Origin: Cyanoderma ruficeps
Lineage: Eukaryota > Chordata > Aves > Passeriformes > Timaliidae
Direction: 5' to 3'
Length of the DNA stretch: 64,000 nt
NCBI GenBank assembly: GCA_008694505.1
Contig: VZDJ01007755.1
Coordinates: 8,384,334 to 8,448,333 of the forward strand
A program made the translations under genes and the position numbers. The notes under the pieces are model-generated. The model had not been told where the DNA came from. It did no database searches and worked only from the letters and a program-made list of their open reading frames with translations. This document shows positions 51,901-64,000 of the stretch, in pieces (within the stretch, counting starts at the first letter, position 1; every line of letters begins with the position of its first letter).

Positions 51901-54084
51901 GCTTATTCTTGCAGTAAAATTAAAGCAGGCATTCAAAATCTCATTTTCTTATGCACCTGTTTCTCCGTTTTACTAGCAATAGCTGCTGTAATTTCTGTAA
52001 GTGCTTGGAGGGTGATAGTTGGTCTTAAAGGCTCTTGCAACGGGCAGAGGATACCAAAAGTGGGTAATAAGAACAAAGATTCAAAGTACAATTAAAGCAT
52101 GCATTTGATATTTTCTCAGCTCTGTAGCTTCTTTGTACCACATTACCATTACAAAGCACCGAGTCCTGAAGTCTCCAGGAGTCCACAAATTACTTACCAC
52201 AAAAATCATGATAAAACATCAATCAAGAAAAAAAGCTAAATATGTTAGTCTCTGCATCAGTGGAGCAAGCACTACTTCTGCAAGACAGCATCTGAGTCTT
52301 TATCCCTCTTTCTTGATATTTTTCCTATTTCATCCCAATTGTGAACATGGCTTCCTGCTCTTTGCTTGGTACTTGGGCCTCATATGGCACCAAACTGGAT
52401 TCTCCTTACATGCTCTTTATGTTCAGCTGAAGGAAGAGGCAACATCTCCCTCTCCATGCCTGTAGCCAAGGTAGTCAAAAAGTCCAAAACATCACAGCAG
52501 TGCCAGGAAAAATGGGACAGATGAACATAGTGGCTTAGGGAGGCCCTTATGGGCATGGCTTACTGAGGTTTGTCACTCTTCATCTCTTTCACCCCAGCTT
52601 CAGCCCTGTCAGGTCCAGTTAATGCTTCCTAGCTCATTCAGGAGACCTATGGCCCAGGCTAAGGTGGGACATTGCCCCAGGAATCTGCACCATGGAAAGA
52701 CTTGTTCTCCTCCCCTTCCTTGCCATTCCCCCATCCATTGTTGTGCAGATGTCAAGCCACATCCACAGTCCTAACTGGCAGTACTGTAACCCCTCCTAAC
52801 TCACATGATTTGATCATGGAAAGCTACTGGATATTTTGCTTTTCCTATATACCATGGCAGTACTCTTCTCTTGACATCCTCATCTCAATTATTCGCTTCC
52901 AGCTAATTATCAAAAGAGAATTAGGTCCATAGTGGTATATTACTTCTCTCCAAAATAAAAAAAAAAAAGTTAACTGAACTTCTCTATCCTCCTCACTATT
53001 TGAGAAATGCTATTACTCTGTTCTTGTAAAAGCAGAAATACTTGGTGTCTCCCTGCTCTGATATTCAAAAAGAAATCATATATAGCAACCTCCTGTGGCA
53101 AAACCAACTATATCGCCACGTGTACTTCAGTTCTGGATCTGCACAACTATTTTTCTTTTCTTTGACAGAATGAATCATATTAATGAAGAACAATTTCTGA
53201 CTGAAGAAATAAAGCTGCTTCTTGATTGAACAAAAATTCCAATACAAAAATCAAGTCCCAATTACTGGTTGCAATAGCAGTCTTCATTTTTTTTTTGAGC
53301 ATTAGCCTTTCTTTGACTTCCTATCAAATTACCAAAGGTTTGCCAGTGCGAGGGTCACCCAAGAAAGTTAACTGAATTAATTTTTAAAGTGGATTAGTCA
53401 AAACATATTAAATGTCTGTGTAGACACTTTCATTCAAAATTGCAGCACACTTAATTAACTCATTTTCTCTGGAAATTAAGTTAAATTGAATCAAGACACT
53501 TTTAATTCTGATTCATAGTATCCACATGAGAGTTTAATGTCATTTAATTAATCCACTGTGGATTCACACTTCTATTTAATTTGGATTACCTTTTTGGAGG
53601 GTTCCAGTACACAGTAGCTATGATGCTGGACTTGGGCCAGGGTTCTCAGAATTTAAAATAAACTATGGAGCAATGGTACAATTAAAATTCATGACAGAAA
53701 GCTACCCTCATTCGATTTCTGTAATTTATGAAGTGTTAAGCTCAATGAGTTAAAACGAAGAAGTCATTTCATAAACATTTTCATTGAAACATTATATTTA
53801 AAGCCTCCTGGTATTAAATTCAGATGAAATTTATCTGTTTATTATTGGCATCGATGGAAACCCATATCATTCACAGATCTAGATAAGATTTAACTGATTT
53901 TTGCTTCCCCCATTCTTGACTGTTTGCTTCATCTGCCATGCCTTTTGTCTTTGTCATTTTTCACTGTACTCTTGGACACACCTGGTCCCCACCTGCTTCC
54001 ATGAGAGTTGTGCAAGGCAGAGCTCACCAGTAACAGCACTGTGCTGCCATCACGGGCTGAAACAATCCATCTCCTTGGCTGAGA
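48919..54084. other. Non-coding DNA, nothing recognised
   Basis: Unique sequence of moderate to low GC with a poly-A near 52960-52968. No gene, transposon or RNA could be supported. Some C-rich stretches (52570-52750) have open frames by composition only. Confidence 0.55.
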
Positions 54085-54390
54085 GTAAATGGTCCGAAAA
54101 GTTTTTGTTACAGGGGCATTTAGGGAGCCTCATAGATGTCCCACAGGCTCTCTAGCAAGCCACCAGCAGAGATGGTTTTCCAAAGAGTTTATTTCTCCTT
54201 CAAGGCAGGCCCCAAGGACAGTTTATGCCAAAACAGCAGGAGGAAGGGCCAGGGGAGTGTCGTGCAGCTCGGTGGTCTCAAGAGCCACCATCCACACCAT
54301 TCTGGGCCCACAAATGTGCACACCATGCCTCCTCATATACACCGGGCAGGATCAATGGGCTTCATATGGAGGCTCCTTAACTTCCATCCA
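54085..54390 (-). mobile_element. Possible second retroviral LTR-like block
   Basis: A GC-richer block of about 300 bp reads on the minus strand like an LTR 3' half: a weak TATA-like word (TGTATATGAGG, plus 54331-54341), CATAAACTGTCCTTGGGGCC, an AATAAA signal (plus 54188-54193), then a U5-like stretch. The phrase around the polyadenylation signal resembles songbird LTRs from memory. Borders, target duplications and a primer site are not evident, so this is a tentative call; an eroded exon or a composition patch remain possible. Confidence 0.35.
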
Positions 54391-57300
54391 CTGAAATGAT
54401 ACACAGATATTAAGCAACTCTTGTCTTCTCAGCCATTACTGCTGGAAAAATGCTGTTAGGCTTCAAGATATTACTGGTGGAAACTGGAACTGGTCCAAGT
54501 ATAAAGAGACAACATTTCTAACTGTCTGAAATTCAAGCCATCACACAGCACCAGAAAGAGGGCTGTAAAAAATAGTGAGAAACAATGGATCAAAACTTGG
54601 CTAATATTATCATATGCAGGTCTGTTCATTAATGCTTATGCTTTTATGCTTTCTCTTATGACATTCAATGAGCGTGCAGAAGGGAAGGTCTGTGTGTGCT
54701 TGCAGGAATACAGATACATATGGGGCTTTTTTTGCCTGGATAGAACTATCTCTTAAAAAGAAAAAAATCTTTTATTTACTTCACCGTCTAGAACAGAAAG
54801 GGTGTTGCCTCTTGGCAGAATTCCAGTGTCCCTTAAAGAGAAATTTTGCAGTGACACCATTCAAGTTGAAGTAATGCAATTAAGCACTTGCAGAAAATAT
54901 TTAAAGAATTGAGAAATTTTAAAAAAGACTATTTTAATCAAAAGCTATTAGGAAATTTTACTCCATTTAGTAGAATGGCTTTGAAAAAGTAATTTTCCTG
55001 CCAATAGTACCAATAAAGATTTTAAGTTTCTAAGTACTGCAACAAAAATTGCTTCAAAATGAAAATGTAATTGTTAGTGTCACTTCTTAGCAGCAAAAGC
55101 AACAACACCATGACCCATCTGAGCAAATTTAGAAGCTAACTATTTTAGAAGTACATGTTGGGGTCAAATATTTTTTGCTGTACAGATGCTTGCTGACAGC
55201 TATCAATAAGAAAACTGGCTCTTATTTTTAGTTGAGTTCTAATTATGCTCTTCCTGACTTCAGCATATGAATAGAAAGTTCTTTTAGGAAAATCTTTCAC
55301 ATCTGCTCTTTTAACATTAGCAACACAGATGAACAATTTATTTTTTACCAAGTCATGCTGGCACTTGTCTGCAGTTTTGCAAACTCACCAGGAAAAAAAT
55401 TTTAATAAGTGTTTATATTTTCCTTTTGAATATAGCAGTGTGCATACAAAACAGCATCTCTCTCATCTGAATTTATTATACCTGCCCTTCAGGAACTGCA
55501 CAGGAAGGACTGCTATCTTAACACACTGACCATTCACCTCTGCCTGCCCTCAGTGCCTTCATCCCTGGGCTGTGTCACAGGTCACTGCTGTTAACCAACT
55601 CCCAAGCATGCAACACCAATCTCTCTCAGATTGTCTTTTGGTAATGCTGCTGGAGGCATGATGTCTCCAGGACAAAAGGCATGGTGGCTTGTAGCAATGG
55701 GAAATATCTTCTATTAGTCCCACTAAAAAACTGGTTAAGGCAGCCAATCATTAGGATTTGCTGTTCCTTCACCTGACATCACACAATTCCCATCCAAAAT
55801 GATGTTCTGACTAAAAAAAGTAGGCATCTCTATCATCAGGAGCTCAGATACCTTAACTGATTGTGTTAACTTCTGGGAAATCCCCTCATTAGCTTCTGCT
55901 ATTATTTTCTGATTCCAGGCATATTACCCATCACTGCCAAGATACACATTTATAAGCACTTTAGTTACGGCCTCTGCCTGGCAAAGTTTACAGGTTAAAG
56001 GTCCAGCCCTGCTCAGCAGGCTTTCAAATGGGGCTACTTAGTGTAATTACCCATAGAAACACATTTTAAGACAAGACTTGGGAGGTAAATGAAACAAATG
56101 CACAAGGGAGCAAAATTTGCTGAGAAGGGCTGAATTTCAAATTAACTGGGAGCTGACAACACATTTTCTGCCTTACATACATCTACATATACTTAAGAAA
56201 AAATATCAAGATTTTGTTTGCGTATCAAACTTCATTTTGCATGAGTAAATATCCAGATGAACAAAATACAAAAAGAAGCTTCAAACATTTTAACATACCT
56301 TACCTTTATAATTAATTTGTAGCCATTAAGGAACAGTGATCACAACTCACAACTTGTCTATGAGAGTTCAGACATTTCATATCTTGTTTACAAAGTCATT
56401 AAAATCCCTATTATATCAAAATCTCCAACTGTTTAAGAAGGAAACAAAACAGCAGTTAAACATGTTTTTACTCAATAAAAAACAGACAATATTTATATTT
56501 TATTGTAGATAGTTTTCATCTGTGACTACTGAATATTAGTATTCATCTGCTTAGAAAAATAAATTATCTATAAAAAAAGAAATCAAAATATAATGAGAAT
56601 TTATAAGTAAAAGCTCTTTATAGGCACTATAGTTTACATTTATGAAGCCTACCAAATAACTGGTATCATCATCTGTATTCATGCTTATATATAAAGCATT
56701 TATCTTTGTACTACTTAACAGACTAATGAGATATGTCAATTCTTTTGACTTCACAGAGAGAGAACACTGGCTTTTACAAAAAGGTTTAAACAGCTCATTT
56801 ACTGCTGCAAGTTTTGAAGTCTGGTAAAAAAATCCTCTCCACGCCCTACAAAATGAAAAAGGACAGCTACCTATGGTACAGAACAGTTATCTTTCTATCC
56901 TCCACACAAATTACATGATCAATATCACAGGATATGACCACCAGTGTTGGATCAATGTTACACAGAAAGCATTTGTGAACAGAAAAAGTAACACTCCCGC
57001 CTTTAATCTGGTAACAGGGAACAAGAATGATAGGGGTAGGCAGGGAGAATGTCAGGAAATGCAAGAAAGGGACAGCAACAACAGCCTAGGGCTAGAAATG
57101 CAGAAGTAAGGAAGACAGCAGGGAAAGCCACTTGGGGAGATATTTACCGTGCCTGACTTTTTCCCATGCTCCCTAGGTTCCTCCTACAGGCAGCAGAGGA
57201 GATGGGCTCTTCCAGGGCGATAATTCAAAGCACCAAGCAGCTATAACCAGTCTTCTGCCATCAACTCCCCTCCTGGGGGAGACTCCCTCCTCCAAGCTGA

Positions 57301-60300
57301 ATGCAAGATTAGGTTTCCTAGGATAAATTCAGTCTTTGTGAATTCCCATACCGCAGATTTTCAAAAATGTCAATCTCCTAGCTCTCACTGTAAAAGCCCT
57401 GGTAAAAATTCTCGTTGATGTGAGTGGAAATACATTTTGGTCAAAGCTGGTACTCGTGAGCAACCTCTCCTAAGCCCCCCTCTGAGACAACCACAGGGTG
57501 ATCGGTAGCAAGTGCTACACCTGCACAAAGTTTACCACAGAACTTGAAACAACACCTGAGCTCATGATTTCAGAAGTTTTGATCCCAAAAATATCCACTG
57601 GCAACCTTGCAGAGTCTCCGTCTCACTGCATCCCCACAATAGATATGTGGAATACTTCTTAATTTCTGGATCCCTGCCAGGGCTAGGGTGACCCAGAACA
57701 ACCTGACCAGCTCTATTAATGCTGAGATATTTCTACATGTCTTTTTTTTCCCCCTTTGTTAGTCATAAATGTATAGTTTAAAATAAGATGCCCACAATGT
57801 TCTCAGAGAGAACGTTTCCAGAGAGATAGTGTTTGAACTGAATTTCAGATTGAATTTTGGATGCAGATGGATGTGGATGCTTGTTTTCTATGATACTTGC
57901 CTTTTTTTTTCTNGGTAGCATATTTTTAGTTATCTCAGTTCTTCCTCCAGCAAATCAAGTATTATCTAACAATAGTTCAGGTTCTCCAAAGGGTTATAAT
58001 TAATCAATTATTCTTTCATGTTAGGAAGATTACAAAAGAATATATTGTATGAATAATGTACTAATAATTATGTTACTACTGCACTTCCTGATAACTTTTC
58101 AGTTACTTGTGTAGCAAATGCAAGCAACCATACCCAACTCATGTGGTCCTGGAGACATCAAAGGTCTCATACTCTACTGAGTTGCATGTTCCATCCACTC
58201 TCTAATCTTCAATCCAAAAAAGTACAACTAGACAGGACAGGAAAATATGTGACCTTGGTCATACTGTATCACATTAGCAGATTATTCCATCAAATAACAT
58301 CTAGAGTTTTCAAACAAAACAAATCTGCTATTATCCTTTGGTTAGAATCCACAGCTGTATGTTTCATTAGACATACACTTCAATTTGTCTTTCAGTTTTG
58401 GTTTTTTGCTGTTTAGATTTTCTTTCATGGAACTTTTAATATTACATCAGACAGACAGAATAAGTTTTCTCTAAAAATAAAGAAGGGAAAGAATATTCTC
58501 AGAGATCTTGTTGCCCTTTAATGTCTGTAGGCACTATTGTCTTGCCTGCTTTTCCAGACAATCCATAGCTGGGGATAATATAGCTCTATTAACCTTGCTT
58601 TATCAGCCAAGATGTCAAAATCTGTGCTATAAATCTTCATCTTAATCATTTATGATTAAATATTCAGATGAGATTATGTGCAACCTAATTCTACACATCC
58701 ATCTCTACATCCCTAATTAACAACAGACAGCACAGAGGGGGGAAACCACCATCTTTCTAGAGTAATGAGACAAAACAGCTTTTGTAGACAACTTTCATTT
58801 CTAAGCACTTCTTTTTAATCACCATTTAAGAAAGAAATATGATTAATGACATTATGTATATCAAATTATACATCTGCTGCTTCACAATAGATTGCTAAAT
58901 ATTGAAGTGTTAGTCCCAATAGCCCCAAAAATTCTTATTTTTATGAAGCTTCGCTGGTTTCAAATTTTTCCCCATCTGTCAGAGAATTTGACATCCATAC
59001 AATGGAAGATGCATGGGAGAAAACCTTCCAGATCTCAGTGGGTAAAATTCCTCCCTGTTCAGAAAAGCAATCTAAGACTTAAGAACCACTAAAACCCCTC
59101 TTGGTCTTTACTTCTATTTAGAACTGCTTTAGCTTTAAGCACCAAAATTGAGATACTTAAACCCTAACTTTGAGAGGGAATGCAAAAATGTACCTCATAC
59201 TGAAACTGAACTTGTTGATGCACATCACCAGATTTTCAGAAAAATCAAACTTGAAAGCTACTAAGGGCATTACTTAAGCTGAGACAGCCAACTCAACTTG
59301 TAAATCACAGGTTCTAAACAAAAGAGATCTCCCAGGAAAAGACATAAAGTCTCTCCTTCTATCAGCCTGAAACTGACTTCTCATTATGCTTTCTAGAAGA
59401 ATGCAAATAACAGATTCTTTGTTTGAATGAGATGATTAAAAAAAAAAAAGAATAGCTTAATTAAAATCTCATGTTGGGGAAGGAATGAAGCAGGAAAAGA
59501 AAAATATAATTATGTACTCTTGCATCCACCTGGAACAAGTAGGACCCAATTCATAAATGAAACCACTAAATTTCAAAATGACAAGTTGCATTTTTAGCAT
59601 GAAACTTTCCTCCCTAACGTGCAGGCATTTTCACAAAATTACTGGAATAAAAGATCTTCAAATTTGTCCCTTCTCAGCCAAAACTACTCGCTAAATTCAA
59701 CCTGACTCCATTATAATTTCCTCAAATGACATCTTTCAAACTTATTTGGGGAGGAAGCAAAGGAAGGCGGGGAGGGGGAATTGCCTGGCTCCATCCTCTG
59801 CTGGTTTTTCTAATTGCATTTAAATGATCCGTGCAACTGGTCTCCTACGACTTCCCTGAGGGGTAATATTTCACAGTCTAGCTAATCTCCCTATTGAAAT
59901 GTGTCCTGTTTTTCAGCAAAAATTTCACTGGTATAAAGCAGAACTGGAATAAGTTTTGTTGACTTCTAAAAGTTTTTAAGTTAGTTTTAAGATCAAGAAG
60001 TAAATAAATACAAAATATCAGCAGACTATACAAGTCTGAATGGTTTAGCAGGGCAAACTAATCTGCCACCCAAGGTGCCTCATGTCTACTCATGAGNGCT
60101 GTGTCTAAATGAATGAGTTACCTTTCTAAAAAAAGAAAAAAAAAAAAAGAAACAGATAAAGAAGCAATGCAAGCCCCATTTTTTTTTCATATTACACACA
60201 CTTAATACTTGATTTATTTAGTCATCTATTTCTCTGTCTCACTCAAGTGACTGAATTTGCCTGAGATTATTAAGCACAGGTCAGATTGTTCATCTGCTCG

Positions 60301-63300
60301 TATGTCTATTTAGCACAGGTGGCATGGTGCTTGCAGGACCAGAGCTTTGTATACATCTCTTCCCTGTGAGGGTTGCTGAAGCATCACTCACCAAATTAAA
60401 AAAAAAAGTTCTTTGGAAAAAAAGAAGTTCCACTCCTCCACTGCTCTCAGTGATTGAGTAATCCTTTTGCAACTATTATTAGCAACCTTACTATACAACT
60501 TAATGGCCTGATTCTATATTTTATTTTTTCCCCCCTTAGGTTGACTAAGATAGTAGGTGGTTTGTGAATTTCTGAAGTGGAGTCAGGAGGCTGGTTAAAG
60601 GAGTCAGACACATTATTAAACCTCTGGGGCCTTCCTGTGGAGCCTAAAGCAGGGGTGCCTCTGCCTGCAGCCTGGCCTGCAGGGTAATGTGCCCACTCAC
60701 CTTTTGCTCTTTAAACTGGTTCCACACTCAGTAAACTGCTACCTAATCAGTTAGGGCTGTGGCACTCTGCACAAGAGGGAGAGCAATCTAGGCTCTGACA
60801 TATGCATCTTTTTCAGATTTACTGTTTCTGAATCACCTAACACCTAGATTTACATAACAACAAGGGAAAGGAGACACATCCACATCTGAGGTTAAAAAAA
60901 CTCTAGTGTGAACCAATCAACAAACACTACTGAGCACCATCTAAAGAAAGTGCTTCAACACTATTTGACATACACCTGTGTCATTACAATTGTAGACAAG
61001 GAATATATATTCTGGCCCAGTGATGCAATACCATTCTTTTTCTCATTTAGTTTCATTCTCTGGCTGTCGTGCTTATTCTGTAGAAGCAGGTGAGAATGTT
61101 TCAAAGTATTAAAATTAAAATAAAGACATTTCCACAGTAACATGACGTTTTTTCCACATTTTAATTCAAGGATACTACAAAATTACACACACACAAAACT
61201 CACAAGCACCTCAATTTGCAGAAACTGATGAAAGTACCCTGAAACCCTAAGCAGGCAGTCTTTCAAAGTACGAGGCACACGGTCAAGTAGAACACCCAGG
61301 CCAGCTTTTGTTTGGAGTAGTTTATCCCTATACATTGGATCTAAAGGATACGATGTTACTCAATCTTCAGTGACAGCAGTTTCTTCCATCACTTTGCAGC
61401 GACAGAACTCAACACCTGAATGCTCCCAGGTAATGAGCAGCCAGTAAACTCTCACCAAGACTAGGTATCTAAACTGCACCTTTTGAAAAAACTTGGTCCT
61501 GTAGATATATTGTCATAGCAAAGCTTAAGCAAGATTTTCTGGCATGCCACAACATATGGAAAGCTCCAGTTTAACTGTGGTCTCGGGGTATGCCACAAAT
61601 ATACAAGCTGGAATCCTATTTGGGAAGATGTTTAACGGAAGCTTAAATCATTGACTCTGAAGTTTTTAAACCCCCTGATTTCATAGCATGTGACAATACA
61701 TCTCTGTGGAGCAAAATTAAACTGTAGAAAGACTCAATTAGTTTTGACTGTATTTCTACCAGCATTTTTTTTATCTGTTCAGATCATGCCTGGAGAATAA
61801 ACAAAATCCCAGTATGCTCAGACTAGGCTGTGAAATGCAAACTTCTATCTGATATAAAATTCAGAATTTTGAAAACAAAAAGAGCTATAGTTTGGAAATT
61901 ATGGCAGAATGGTAATGCAGTGATTTAAACATATGTCTCCTGGATGAGAGGCTGGGAAGGAAGAGGCTAACAGCAGGCATGTAAGCTCTCAGTGTGCCAT
62001 GAGCTTTGGGTTACTCAGTGAAGTCCTGGCTGTGGTCACACGGTGCCCCTCATAATTCAGCTGCACTGGTTGTACTTAAACACACCTGCCAGTGAATGAG
62101 TTCCTTTCACACTTTACAATCTCTTGCTAATTCCCTTCTTGTCCAGCTCTACTGAAAACTTCCAGGGTGCATTACAAGATTTCCCTTGCCAGACAGAAAA
62201 CATGCAGCACACTTCCTTTCCCTATAAAACTCAGTAAAGTACTGGGAAAGTTCCCTGGTCAGTCTGGCAGTGCTGATCTTTAGTAAACCCTGTTACACTT
62301 TATTTCTTCCCCCCTTGTCCTTTAACTGTATGTCTTTATAAAAGTTTTTAAATGAAAGGACACTTATAGCATCACTTACTCATAGATGGACAGTTGATAA
62401 ATAATTTTATTTCTCAGCTTCCTAAATATGTAGCTGGTCTCCAGTCTTATGGTGCCACATTTATATTAACAGATTTAAAACACAGATGCAATTCACCAGC
62501 TCTTTTACTATGCTGGAGTTGGAATTATTAATTCTCTTTGATTTTTCAAAGAAAAACTCATTTACTGTTGCTTTCACTGCAGTTATGGTTATTTCTGTTT
62601 TACTATTATCGTATACATTATCTGTCTTCCCTTTACCACTATGATAATAGAATTGTCTTTACTAAAAAATTAGGGAAATCACCAAGTTTATCTAGATTAT
62701 CTTTAATCTCCCTTCTCATAAAACAGCAGCTGTCTTTCTTCCTTTTTCTGTCCCTATTACATAGCTGAAGAGTGTTTTGCTGTTTGGGCTTTTTTCTGTA
62801 AAGGCCAGATCAGCTTGGTTTTGGAAAGTCTCACTTTATCTCCAAACATATTGACCTCTGAGCCTTAGTGCTGCTCAAGCAATTGGGAAGGAAAGTAAGA
62901 AGGGTGGCAAGCCATTATTTGCAGATTCCTAATGGTGTTGCAAACACGCACTTCATTTAAGAGCTACACCTTACAATTTTTTCTCTTTTTTTGATGTTCA
63001 GATTCCCTGCAGTGATAGCATTATCTGTTTCAAAGAAATTCAGAATTTCTTTATATATTTGCAGGAGCAAATTTCTCTTACCAGCCAATTGCCTCAGTTA
63101 TGAAATTTTTCTCTTTTGGGGAAAACAAAACAAAACAGAACAAACCACTTAGAAACTTTATTTCTTTGAGAAACATAAAAAGGAAGTTATCTGTCATCAT
63201 GCTGTTGAAGGCTATTCAGTGTTATCAGTCTTCCATCTTGTCCTCATTCCTTACTGAGGAATTCTAAAAGTTCTAAAATATCCCCATCAAAAACAGAACA

Positions 63301-63936
63301 CTGTGACACATTCTAATGCATTAGCTACTTGATGAAGACTGTTAGCTACCACATGAAAACAACTATAATGCTTGCTAATATGTTGTGCTCTACAGTATCC
63401 ATTTAAGCAGTTTAAATTCCCCACAATTGATAACATTTTCACAGATTTCTGGAATGTCTACCCTGCCCTTTTCACAACACTACTCCATCAGCCCAATGCT
63501 AGGCCAGGTAAACCACCTTTGCAGACCTTCTAAAAATTACTTTTCAAACACATATATCCCACTCTTTCAAGTTACCATATCATTAATACTCAGTAGAATA
63601 CCAGCAGGTCACTAATTTCAGTTCTCTTTTCTTGGTAGCACACAGCATTCAAGTCCCTGTTTCCAGTCATAAATTCACAGGATTCCAGTCCTGCACAGGT
63701 GTTTCCACTTCTTTTCTTGCACAGGTTTTTGATGGGTCTGTATCCATGTTTCACCTTTTTCCTTAGGGACAACATTCAGCCACTGAGCCAATCAAGTACA
63801 ATCCTAGGAACAATGTGCCATTGACACTTTATCAGCACCTTCAAGTTTTCTTTGCTAACCAAATTCCTGTTAACAATTCTATATCCACTCTTCTATCCTC
63901 ATTTTCCCCGTTTTCCTCCTCTTGCACCTATTTTGT
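54391..63936. other. AT-rich non-coding DNA, nothing firmly recognised
   Basis: About 9.5 kb without a supportable gene. It holds homopolymer tracts (59438-59449, 60128-60148), single ambiguous bases at 57913 and 60097, and small GC-richer patches at 57160-57300 and 59755-59800. Open frames are short and not domain-like. Confidence 0.55.
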
Positions 63937-63968
63937 ACATATATAGATATATGCATATCTATATATGT
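63937..63968. other. AT palindrome, 14-bp perfect arms
   Basis: ACATATATAGATAT at 63937-63950 is the exact reverse complement of ATATCTATATATGT at 63955-63968, separated by ATGC. Such AT-rich palindromes can extrude cruciforms and are prone to breakage or slippage. They also arise easily from TA repeats, which is the simplest explanation here. Confidence 0.85.
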
Positions 63969-64000
63969 TTAAAGTCTTTCTTCCAGATGTATCAACACCA

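Noticed and set aside
1..64000. Bacterial-type features (operons, Shine-Dalgarno sites, CRISPR arrays, IS elements) and tRNA or rRNA genes
   Set aside because: The repeats are vertebrate (CR1, MIR, LTR). No regularly spaced repeat-spacer array and no tRNA B-box with a cloverleaf were seen by eye.

Overview
The window looks like a stretch of bird nuclear genome. The main evidence is six 3' tails of CR1 retrotransposons (non-LTR LINEs), recognisable by their ending in tandem ATTCTATGA-type units and by the GGAAGGGACC / AGATGATCTTTAAGGTCCC blocks typical of avian CR1. The rest fits: low GC judged by eye, no operon-like coding, ancient SINE and DNA-transposon relics, and a solitary retroviral LTR whose style I associate from memory with passerine birds. 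The N characters (8 inside a poly-A run at 44329-44336, single Ns at 57913 and 60097) show a draft assembly.

I see no recognisable protein-coding gene. Open reading frames are short, many do not even start at ATG, and none carries a family signature I can name. The window is best read as intergenic or deep intronic DNA, a gene-poor region. No tRNA, rRNA or CRISPR array was seen.

Layout: 1-9.7 kb is AT-rich single-copy DNA with homopolymer tracts. At 9.72-10.29 kb on the minus strand lies the only arrangement resembling a small gene: a signal-peptide-like exon 1 ending in CAG|GTAAAA, a short intron, then a frame ending in a transmembrane helix and a basic tail. It sits beside a 74-bp perfect (GGAT)n microsatellite. 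From 10.4 to 22.5 kb the sequence is unique apart from two degraded CR1 tails. A MIR-type SINE lies at 22.56-22.73 kb. An AT-rich duplicated tract lies at 26.9 kb, the longest CR1 fragment at about 31.0-31.2 kb, and a (TA)/(ATA) tract at 31.64 kb. At 40.6-41.3 kb a CR1 tail and a retroviral LTR, both on the minus strand, lie close together. Two more CR1 tails are at 44.0 and 45.1 kb, a non-autonomous hAT-like element at 48.6-48.9 kb, and a possible second LTR-like block at 54.1-54.4 kb. The last 10 kb is unique AT-rich DNA ending in a near-perfect AT palindrome.

No set of genes acts together here. The most testable new observation is the candidate small membrane-protein gene at 9.7-10.3 kb. 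The next is the LTR with a lysine-tRNA-like primer site, which suggests more than a simple solo LTR. Repeat family names come from memory of consensus sequences, not from a search.
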